Source of the DNA: Candidatus Gastranaerophilales bacterium
GTDB taxonomy: Bacteria; Cyanobacteriota; Vampirovibrionia; Gastranaerophilales; Gastranaerophilaceae
DNA length: 64,000 nucleotides
NCBI GenBank assembly: GCA_900768915.1
Contig: CAAGEQ010000014.1
Span: 1-64,000 of the forward strand
Direction of reading: 5' to 3'
Numbering within the stretch: position 1 is the first letter of the stretch; every line of letters begins with the position of its first letter. The position numbers and the translations under genes are program-made. A model generated the notes under the pieces. The model ran no database searches. It was given only the letters and a program-made list of their open reading frames with translations, and was not told the origin of the DNA. Below are positions 43,610 through 51,118 of this stretch, piece after piece.

Positions 43610-46600
43610 ATGAAAAAAATGATGACAAAAGTATTGTCGGTAATGTTCTCTGTTTCTTTTTTGAGTTTACAGATGTCATTTGCCGATGTTTTGCAAACAG
43701 GTGTATTTGCAAACAAAGATGTTTTAACTGGTGCCCAAATTAAAGGTCATACCGCAGGTTTGACAAAAATCGATACGAATGCAACTTTAAATGAGGCAAC
43801 ATTGCATTTCAACAACAACACAAGAATTGATTGGAACAAGTTTAATGTTTACAAAGATCAAACATTAACTTTTAAAAATGGTAATTTCGGTGTATTAAAT
43901 AACGTTGTTGGTACAAGTATTTCAAAATTTGCTGGTACTATAAAAGCAGACAGTGGTAAAATTGTTATTTCTAACCCAAATGGTATTTTATTTGAGGGTG
44001 GTAAATTTGAATCAATGGGTGGTTTAGTTTTAACTACTAAAGATTTAACATCAATTTCTGTTGATGATACTACTGATTTTAACAATTTAGATATTTCAAG
44101 TGCTGCTTATGGTGATGGTATTGCAATTGTTGCAGTTACAAATTCATCAAATATTAATGCTGCTGATATCAATATTGTTTCAAAAGGAATTTATGTTGAT
44201 AGTTCAACATTAACAGCAAAAGATGCAAAGGGTATTGTTCTAACAACAACAGATGGTTCAACATTTATTGCATCTAAAACTATTTCAATGAAAGCAGATG
44301 ATGGTTCTGTTAAAAATATTAAATTTTCTAGTAAGACGATTCCAAGTGAAATCGCAAATTCTGCAATAACTTCAAAAAATGGTGAAGTTAAATTAGTATC
44401 AGACAGAAGTGTAATGGTTGAAAATTCAACTATTGATGCAAATTTGAATATTGATGCGAAATCTTTTGCTCAATTAGATCATGTTGATGCTGGTGATACC
44501 GTTATTAATACAAATAGATTTACAAGATTATATGACGTAAATCTTGGTAAAACAACTATTAAAGATACAAGTGATAACTATATGGTTATTGGTGGTCACA
44601 GTACATTTGATGGTGATTTAGATATTACTGCAAAAAGTATCATTTTTGGTTGGTATGAAACCAATGGTGTTTTGCAAGATGGTAGTATTACAGTTAATGG
44701 AAATTTAACAGCAGATGCTTTAACTGATATTGGTTATTCAAATGTAGTAAAAGCAAACAAAATAGATTTTACTACTGAAAATGGTTCTATTCTTCAAGCA
44801 AATTCAAATGCTATGAGTGGTAAACTTATTGCTAATGATATCAACTTAACAGCGAAAAAAGGTTTTATTGTTAGTTTAGATGCTAATGTCGCAAATAATT
44901 CTTCTTATTATGTTGATATATTGGCATGTAGAAAAACCTTAAATGGTATTCCTTCTGCTGCTAGAGGAATGGTTAATTTAGAAGGTGGTTCTGCTAATGT
45001 TGATACTAAGATAGCATTTGTGACTGCTGATTTAGAAAAGGATTTGTCTGTTAAGACAAGTAGTGGAGCATGGATAACTAATTCAGAAATTGGTGGAACT
45101 GTTGATATCAATAGTAATGGATTAGTTCAAATGGATTCAGTAAAAGCTGGTGATACAACAATCAATTCAAACAAATATACAAAATTGTTTGATGTTGATT
45201 TAGGTAATACTACAATTACAGATACAAGTGACAATTATATTGTAATTGGTGGTCACAGTACAATCAATGGTGACTTAACTGCAACAGCAGTAGGTTCATC
45301 TGCTGTAGATGATGCCAACGTTATTTTTGGTTGGTATGATAAAAATGCTAATTTACAAGATGGCAGTGTTACAGTAACTGGTAAGTTAACTGCTAATGCT
45401 AGTGGTAACATTGGTTATTCAAATACAGTAAAAGCTGGAAAGATTGAAATGACAACTTCTAAAGGTTCAATTTTTCAAGCTAAATCAGACAATATTAATG
45501 GTAAATTAGTTTCAGATGATGTTTCATTAAGTGCTCCAAACGGATACATTGCTGCACTTGATGGTAATGTTAAAAATAATTCATCTGAATACTTCGAAGC
45601 AATGCAAAATACAGTTTCAAGAGATAATTTTGAATCTGCTGTTGGCAAAAATATTTTAGATGCTGATGCTATTGATATTAAATCTGCTACAGATAATGGA
45701 GATTTAAAAATCACAATTGATACATCTGTTATCAATATCAATGCTGATGCTGGCAACACTGATTTAAAAGTTACTCCTGATACGGTTGAAAATGTAGTGA
45801 TTAGTTCAACTGGTAATTTGAAAACTGGTGATATAACAATTAAGAAATCAAATGATGATACTACAGGTAATGGTTCATTCACATCTAAGAATGGTTCAGT
45901 TACTATTGATAATGTAAAAGCAGATACTAATATTGTAATTTCAGCAGGTAAAGATGTTAAAGGTACAGATTTAGTTGCAGATGCTGAAGGTAACGGTGTT
46001 GGTGATTTAATTATCAATGCTGGTGGTAAAGCAGACATTGATGGTGCTTCTGGTAAAAATGTTGGTATCACATCAGTTGCAGATTCTATTGTTAATAACA
46101 TAACAGGTGCTGACAATGTAACAATTGAATCAACTGAAGGTACTGTTTCTGGTGGCAACTTAATTGCTGACGGTGATAAAGATGGTATTGGTGATTTAAT
46201 CATTAAAGGTAAAGGTGATGTTACAATTCATGATGCATCTGGTGAAAATGTATCAATTGCATCAAAAGATGGTAACGCAGATGTTACACATATAAATGGT
46301 ACAAATGATGTAATCATTGATGCTTCAAATGGTAGTGTTACAGGTAGTGATTTAATCGCTGATGCTGATAAAGATGGTAAAGGTGATTTAATTATTAAAT
46401 CTGGTGATAAAACTGATATTGATGGTGGTTCTGGTAAGAACGTAGATATCGTATCTGGTGGTGACGCAACTATAAAGAATGTTACTGGTGATGATGATGT
46501 TAAAATCAAATCAGATGGTAATGTAACCGGTGAAAACTTAAAAGCTGATAATGATAATGATAAGAAAGGTGACTTGATTATCGATTCTAAAGGTAATGTA

Positions 46601-47113
46601 GATATTAACGGTGGTTCTGGTAATAATGTTGATATCGATTCTGGAAAAAATACAACAGGAAAAGATATTATTGCCAAAGACGATATTACTATTGATGCTG
46701 GTGGAGATGTTAAAGGTGACCACTTAGTAGCAGACAGTGATAAAGATGGTATTGGTGACATCATCATTAATGGTGGCGGAAACGTAAATATCGATGATGC
46801 TCACGGTAACACTATTACTATTACCGGTAAACCAGGTGGAATTACTAATTCCTCAGCAGATAATGGAATTTTTTGGAACGGAATTCCAGTTGATGGAAAC
46901 AATTCATTAACAGAAGAAGTTCTTAAAAACTTGAACAACTTACAACAATCTGGTGTAAATACAGCAATGGCTCAATCATTCACACCAATTGCGTTCGCAG
47001 CATCTGATGATGATGAAGAACAATCTGCATTGGCAAAAAGAATTGCTAAGACAGTATTTAAAACTCCAGACGGTGTTGTAACAATTACAGATAGATTTGA
47101 TACTATTAAATAG
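43610..47113 (+). CDS. Two-partner-secretion exoprotein (haemagglutinin-like)
   Basis: A 1167-residue secreted protein. A signal peptide (1-25) precedes a TPS domain with RIDWNKFNVYKDQTLTF, GTIKADSGKIVISNPNGILFEGG and the NPNGI motif near 122, which docks to a TpsB outer membrane pore. A roughly 150-residue block occurs twice (about 44470-44920 and 45130-45600). Then come five units of 62-64 residues, each with a D-x-D-x-D/N-G-x-G-D-like loop, such as ADADKDGKGDLII, that looks able to bind calcium. The body should be a beta-helix used for adhesion or competition. No TpsB gene is in the window. An AAGGGT site lies upstream. Confidence 0.85.
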   Translation: MKKMMTKVLSVMFSVSFLSLQMSFADVLQTGVFANKDVLTGAQIKGHTAGLTKIDTNATLNEATLHFNNNTRIDWNKFNVYKDQTLTFKNGNFGVLNNVVGTSISKFAGTIKADSGKIVISNPNGILFEGGKFESMGGLVLTTKDLTSISVDDTTDFNNLDISSAAYGDGIAIVAVTNSSNINAADINIVSKGIYVDSSTLTAKDAKGIVLTTTDGSTFIASKTISMKADDGSVKNIKFSSKTIPSEIANSAITSKNGEVKLVSDRSVMVENSTIDANLNIDAKSFAQLDHVDAGDTVINTNRFTRLYDVNLGKTTIKDTSDNYMVIGGHSTFDGDLDITAKSIIFGWYETNGVLQDGSITVNGNLTADALTDIGYSNVVKANKIDFTTENGSILQANSNAMSGKLIANDINLTAKKGFIVSLDANVANNSSYYVDILACRKTLNGIPSAARGMVNLEGGSANVDTKIAFVTADLEKDLSVKTSSGAWITNSEIGGTVDINSNGLVQMDSVKAGDTTINSNKYTKLFDVDLGNTTITDTSDNYIVIGGHSTINGDLTATAVGSSAVDDANVIFGWYDKNANLQDGSVTVTGKLTANASGNIGYSNTVKAGKIEMTTSKGSIFQAKSDNINGKLVSDDVSLSAPNGYIAALDGNVKNNSSEYFEAMQNTVSRDNFESAVGKNILDADAIDIKSATDNGDLKITIDTSVININADAGNTDLKVTPDTVENVVISSTGNLKTGDITIKKSNDDTTGNGSFTSKNGSVTIDNVKADTNIVISAGKDVKGTDLVADAEGNGVGDLIINAGGKADIDGASGKNVGITSVADSIVNNITGADNVTIESTEGTVSGGNLIADGDKDGIGDLIIKGKGDVTIHDASGENVSIASKDGNADVTHINGTNDVIIDASNGSVTGSDLIADADKDGKGDLIIKSGDKTDIDGGSGKNVDIVSGGDATIKNVTGDDDVKIKSDGNVTGENLKADNDNDKKGDLIIDSKGNVDINGGSGNNVDIDSGKNTTGKDIIAKDDITIDAGGDVKGDHLVADSDKDGIGDIIINGGGNVNIDDAHGNTITITGKPGGITNSSADNGIFWNGIPVDGNNSLTEEVLKNLNNLQQSGVNTAMAQSFTPIAFAASDDDEEQSALAKRIAKTVFKTPDGVVTITDRFDTIK
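45971..46775 (+). repeat. Five tandem 62-64-residue Asp/Gly repeats in the exoprotein gene
   Basis: Units begin near 45971, 46160, 46352, 46538 and 46724, 186-192 bp apart, and each holds an Asp-rich loop followed by GDLII or similar and then GKNV-type strands. They lie in frame in the exoprotein gene. Confidence 0.75.
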
Positions 47114-47130
47114 TATATGAATCATATAAG

Positions 47131-47164
47131 AAAAAGCACTAACTTTATAGTTAGTGCTTTTTTA
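47131..47164 (+). terminator. Terminator of the exoprotein gene
   Basis: AAAAAGCACTAAC pairs with GTTAGTGCTTTTT around TTTATA; the T tract follows. Confidence 0.9.
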
Positions 47165-47231
47165 TTTAATATTATTGTGAATATATGTATATTATGTTAT
47201 AATCAACGTATCAAGAAGAGGTACTATAAAT

Positions 47232-48104
47232 ATGGCAAATATTGTAATTTACTCAAAAAACAAATCTACACCTATCGCAGGCATCTTATCTGAAATTGAT
47301 GATGCTGCTATTAGAGTAGAAGATGGTTCTATTATGAGAGAACATACAATGTTAAATCCGTCTTTGATTATTGTAGAAGATGTTGATAATTTAACAGATA
47401 TTTTAATGACAACAAAATTTATTTGTCCTTTGTTGTTTGTTGGAGAAAGATTTAATACAATTGTTAGGGCTGAAGGTTATGATTTTATCAGTAGTCCAGT
47501 AAATAAAGATGAATTATTGGTAAGAGCAAAAGCATTATTAAAAATTAGTTATTATAAAAATAGAATGATGGCAGTAAGTACTACTGATGAACTTACTGGT
47601 CTTCATAACAGAAAATATTTACAAGAAGCATTGGAAGCTGAAATTTCACGTTCTAGACGTTACAAAACAAAAGTTTCTTGTATTTTATTTGATTTAGATT
47701 TCTTTAAGGCAGTTAACGATATGTATGGTTATGAATGGGGTGATATTCTTTTAAGAAATATCTCATCAAAACTTGCAGATTCAGTGAGAAGAGAAGATAT
47801 TGTTACTAGATATGGTGACGAAGAATTCTTATTAATATTGCCAAATACGTCGGAAGATAATGCATTTATTTATGCAGAACGTTTCAGAAGAGAAGTTGAA
47901 AAAATGGAATTTATTCCTGCTGGTGAAGATGAAAGACATCCAGTTACAATTTCTGGTGGTATCGCAACATTCCCTTGTATGGAAAATGTTCATGAAGATG
48001 CTAATACATTGATTAGATATGCAGAACATGCATTATATAATGCTAAACATAGAGGACGTAATAAGATTGTTCAGTTCTCTCAAATCAATTTAGAGTATAA
48101 CTAA
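47232..48104 (+). CDS. Response-regulator-like GGDEF protein, degenerate
   Basis: 290 residues: an N-terminal receiver-like fold (1-115) and a C-terminal GGDEF domain (about 120-285, starting TDELTGLHNRKYL). Both halves depart from consensus. In the receiver, the usual phosphate-site Asp region reads SLIIVEDVDN and the conserved Lys-Pro reads FISSPV, so phosphorylation may not occur. The signature loop reads RYGDEEF instead of RYGGDEF, changing the second glycine. It may be a c-di-GMP binder or a weak cyclase. GAAGAGG precedes the start and TATAAT lies upstream. It follows the exoprotein but has its own promoter. Confidence 0.82.
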   Translation: MANIVIYSKNKSTPIAGILSEIDDAAIRVEDGSIMREHTMLNPSLIIVEDVDNLTDILMTTKFICPLLFVGERFNTIVRAEGYDFISSPVNKDELLVRAKALLKISYYKNRMMAVSTTDELTGLHNRKYLQEALEAEISRSRRYKTKVSCILFDLDFFKAVNDMYGYEWGDILLRNISSKLADSVRREDIVTRYGDEEFLLILPNTSEDNAFIYAERFRREVEKMEFIPAGEDERHPVTISGGIATFPCMENVHEDANTLIRYAEHALYNAKHRGRNKIVQFSQINLEYN

Positions 48105-48128
48105 TCAGAAAACAAATAAAAGATGAAA

Positions 48129-49163
48129 TTAGAGCTTGTGAAGAACCTTTGCAAGCTCTTTTAATTTACGTTTAGACGTTCCAATACCACAAAGCAACAT
48201 TGTTGAAATATCATTAGTTTTTTCGTCTTCTATATTATATTTATCAAAAAGTATTTCTGATAATTTTTCACCAGTAAGTCCTTCTTTTTTTATAAGAATT
48301 TTTGTAATATCGTCACCATAAAATTCAACATTGCTGATTTTACGTATATATTTTAATTCTTTTATTAACTTTGCTATATGTTTCTTACCTCTGTGTGAAT
48401 TTAAGAAGTTTATATTCGCTTCAATTGATGCCATTAATGGATACGATGGTGATGTTGTCATAACTATATCTAGTGCAGGTTGTAAATCAATATCAATATT
48501 AGAATGTATTAATGCTGTCGGATTTAGTCCTCCTGCAGTTTTATGTAATGATTGAACTACAATATCTGCATATTTAATTGCAGATTCCGGTAAATCGTCC
48601 GAAAAAGGATATAATGCACCATGTGCTTCATCTACAATTAAGTATGCTCCAAATTGATTACATAATTTTTTAATTGATTTTATATCTGATACAATGCCTT
48701 CGTATGTTGGAGATGTTATAATTACTGCTTTAGGTTTTTCAGTTTCTAAATATGGTTTAAGAATGTCAACTGTTGTTTTTTCGGGAATACCCCATTCTTG
48801 ATTTATGGGTAAATCATAATAGATAGGTGTTGCTCCTGATAATGTAACTGCATTTTTGTGACATCTGTGAGCATTTTTCCATATTAAAACTTTATCATTT
48901 TTGTTCGCAACAGTTAATACAGCAGTAATTATTCCAGAAGATGAACCATTTGTTAGAAATAGAGTTTGCTTAACATTATAGATTTTAGCTGCTCGTTTTT
49001 GTGCTAAATCAAGTACTATTTCTGGATTATGTGCTTCTGTTTCTGATATATCAAATTTATAAAATTGACGAAATTTATTTAATATACAAAATTTCTGTGA
49101 ATGAGATGGAGTCGTGAATAATAGTTTGTTATTTTTATGTCTAAAAAGGTTTGCAAAAAACAT
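48129..49163 (-). CDS. Orn/Lys/Arg decarboxylase-like PLP protein, short
   Basis: This 344-residue protein has a fold type I PLP core: TNGSSSGIITAVL, VDEAHGALYPF (the Asp that holds the pyridine nitrogen) and SLHKTAGGLNPTALIH with the Schiff-base Lys. These match the Orn/Lys/Arg decarboxylase family. Usual members are about 480 residues; the C-terminal wing is largely missing and the start (TTPSHSQ) stands where PGHKQG normally is. It may be a minimal decarboxylase or have another substrate. No polyamine genes are adjacent. No good ribosome site is seen before the ATG. Confidence 0.75.
   Translation of the reverse strand: MFFANLFRHKNNKLLFTTPSHSQKFCILNKFRQFYKFDISETEAHNPEIVLDLAQKRAAKIYNVKQTLFLTNGSSSGIITAVLTVANKNDKVLIWKNAHRCHKNAVTLSGATPIYYDLPINQEWGIPEKTTVDILKPYLETEKPKAVIITSPTYEGIVSDIKSIKKLCNQFGAYLIVDEAHGALYPFSDDLPESAIKYADIVVQSLHKTAGGLNPTALIHSNIDIDLQPALDIVMTTSPSYPLMASIEANINFLNSHRGKKHIAKLIKELKYIRKISNVEFYGDDITKILIKKEGLTGEKLSEILFDKYNIEDEKTNDISTMLLCGIGTSKRKLKELAKVLHKL
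48131..48165 (+). terminator. Terminator of the GGDEF gene inside the antisense gene end
   Basis: AGAGCTTG (48131-48138) pairs with CAAGCTCT (48152-48159), followed by TTTTAATTT. It lies within the last codons of the convergent decarboxylase-like gene. Confidence 0.5.
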
Positions 49164-49172
49164 ATTATCACT

Positions 49173-49763
49173 CTATTTGTTGGCTGTTTCCATACTCTTT
49201 TTCATACAGAAATGTACAAGTGACATTTTGTCAACATTGCTTAAGTTTGTGAATTGTCCTGAAATAATGTAGTAGCCATCATTATTTTTTTCTACACGAA
49301 TAAGTTGATATTTACAATTAACTTCAATTTCATCATTTAATTTGATGCAAACTCTGTAAGCATATTCAATATTGATATTTTCTTTTGTTTTTAATTTCAT
49401 ACCACCGGCAGAAAGGTCAAGAGTTTGTACGTGGTGAACTGTATCGTTATAGATTAGTTCTAAATCTTCAATAAATTTAATACGAGTAAATTTACGACGT
49501 TGTAAAAATCTGTGTTTTTTAGGGTTTGCAATAGATACTGTATTACCTTTTACATCTTTGATAAAGGATTCAAAATATAGGTATCCGTTGTCTGTTAGAG
49601 AGTAGAAATCACAAATGTTTTGTTTTAATAGTCCTCTTGGAATATATTTCAATTGCATTGAAAAACCGTCCATAGATACATCTGTAACTTTACCTTTGTT
49701 TGTATCCTTAAAATCATGAGGGATTATTGTAACTATTTGATCTTTCTTTATAAGTTCACGCAT
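49173..49763 (-). CDS. PilZ-domain protein (YcgR-like)
   Basis: 196 residues from the ATG at 49763. The C-terminal PilZ domain has both c-di-GMP contacts: RRKFTRIKF (R-x3-R) and the LDLSAGGMKL (D-x-S-x2-G) loop. The N-terminal part resembles a YcgR-type domain that interacts with motility machinery. It is a natural receiver for the signals made by the GGDEF proteins in the window and may act on type IV pili. The frame is open 15 codons earlier, but AGAAAGG lies 8 nt before 49763, which decides the start. Confidence 0.85.
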   Translation of the reverse strand: MRELIKKDQIVTIIPHDFKDTNKGKVTDVSMDGFSMQLKYIPRGLLKQNICDFYSLTDNGYLYFESFIKDVKGNTVSIANPKKHRFLQRRKFTRIKFIEDLELIYNDTVHHVQTLDLSAGGMKLKTKENINIEYAYRVCIKLNDEIEVNCKYQLIRVEKNNDGYYIISGQFTNLSNVDKMSLVHFCMKKSMETANK

Positions 49764-49876
49764 TCGGAAAACCTTTCTATTTTCTCTACTCTTTGATAAT
49801 CTTACCACATTTGTATAAATAAAAAAAGATATATTGAAAAATTTCCGTCAATAGATATAGATAAAAATATACATTC

Positions 49877-49914
49877 TTGATATGAATAGAATAATTTGTT
49901 ATCATGAGTTTATG
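49877..49914 (+). promoter_or_regulatory. Leaderless promoter and start of the TPR gene
   Basis: TTGATA (49877-49882), 17 bp, TATCAT (49900-49905), 6 nt, then ATG at 49912. No ribosome site. This decides the start against the in-frame ATG at 49882, which would overlap the -35 box. Confidence 0.55.
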
Positions 49915-51081
49915 AGCGATGAAATAGAAGAGTTACAAGAGATATTAAGGAATGATCCTTATAATTTTCAAGCAAGACGAACTTTATCAATAGTTTTGCT
50001 TGATAATGGATTTAATAAAGAGGCAAAACAACATTTGTTGTATTTAGTAAGGACTTTTCCCGAAAATGCTGAATTGTTGTATAACTTGGGTATTGCTTAT
50101 GAAAAATTAGGTGAATTTGAAAAAGCAGAAAGAGCATATTTGCGTGCTATTGTGATTTCGCCTGAAACAGATTTTTATTATAATTTAGGTCTTACATATA
50201 TTGAAATGGAAGAATATGGTAAGGCTATTGTTGCATTAAAACATGTTGTAGAAATTGATACTGATGATGCTAATACTTTTTTTAATATTGGACTTTGTTT
50301 CTTTAGAAAAGAAGAGTATGAAGTTGCATTAGATTATTTTCAAAAGGCTGCTGAACTTAATCATGAAGATATTTTTGCACATTTTTACATAGCAAATATA
50401 TATGATATTTTGGGACAAAAGGATATGTCACTTCAAGAATATCAAACAATATTGTCTATTGCTCCGGATTATAGTTGGGCATATTATAATATGGGCTCAA
50501 TTGCTTATTCTGAGGGCAATACTGAGGCTGCTTTACAATATTTGATGAAAACATTGATGTATAATCATCACGATATTAAAGCAATTATTTTAATGGTTCA
50601 GATATACATTTCTCAACTTCGTTATACAGAAGCAATGGATACCATTATGCCATCATTAGAGGCTAATCCTCAAAACGGTGATTTGTTATATACATTATCT
50701 CAAATTTACAAATTGAAAGAAGATGACGAGAATTATGAAAGAACTTTAGCATCTGCGATTACTAATCATCAAACTTTAACTTTTCCATTAGAAAAGGTTC
50801 AAGCAGAATATTCTAAAATTAAGGCTAAGATGGATGAAGTAAGAACTGAACGAGCAGTAGAAGAACAAAGATTAGAACAAGAAAGAATATTAGCAGAACA
50901 ACAGGCTAGGGCTGAACAACAGGCTATGGCTGAACAACAAGAAAATCAAGAAATAGCAGAAGATGAAAATTTTGATGAAGAACAAAGTTTTGAAGAAAAT
51001 TCAGTTGATGATATGGAAAATTCTGAAGAACAACAAGAATATGATGATGTTGAAGAGTCTATAGATGATGACGATGAGTAG
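49912..51081 (+). CDS. TPR repeat protein with acidic tail
   Basis: 389 residues: about seven TPR units in the first 250, such as AELLYNLGIAYEKLGEFEKAERAYLRA and its neighbours, then a Gln/Glu/Ala coiled coil (EEQRLEQERILAEQQARAE) and a strongly acidic tail. TPR arrays bind partner proteins; no enzymatic domain is seen and there is no signal peptide. It may be a scaffold. It is convergent with priA. Confidence 0.8.
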   Translation: MSDEIEELQEILRNDPYNFQARRTLSIVLLDNGFNKEAKQHLLYLVRTFPENAELLYNLGIAYEKLGEFEKAERAYLRAIVISPETDFYYNLGLTYIEMEEYGKAIVALKHVVEIDTDDANTFFNIGLCFFRKEEYEVALDYFQKAAELNHEDIFAHFYIANIYDILGQKDMSLQEYQTILSIAPDYSWAYYNMGSIAYSEGNTEAALQYLMKTLMYNHHDIKAIILMVQIYISQLRYTEAMDTIMPSLEANPQNGDLLYTLSQIYKLKEDDENYERTLASAITNHQTLTFPLEKVQAEYSKIKAKMDEVRTERAVEEQRLEQERILAEQQARAEQQAMAEQQENQEIAEDENFDEEQSFEENSVDDMENSEEQQEYDDVEESIDDDDE

Positions 51082-51118
51082 TTTGTACTAGGTATGTATA
51101 TCCATATATTTGTTGAAA

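Noticed and set aside
45475..46767. Long minus-strand open frames (up to 242 codons) inside the exoprotein gene
   Set aside because: They are Pro/Ser/Leu-rich mirror images of a low-complexity repetitive gene, have no ribosome sites, and the sense frame has a signal peptide and TPS domain.
45971..46775. CRISPR-like regular spacing of repeats
   Set aside because: The repeats are in frame, diverged and encode Asp/Gly-rich protein units; there are no cas genes.
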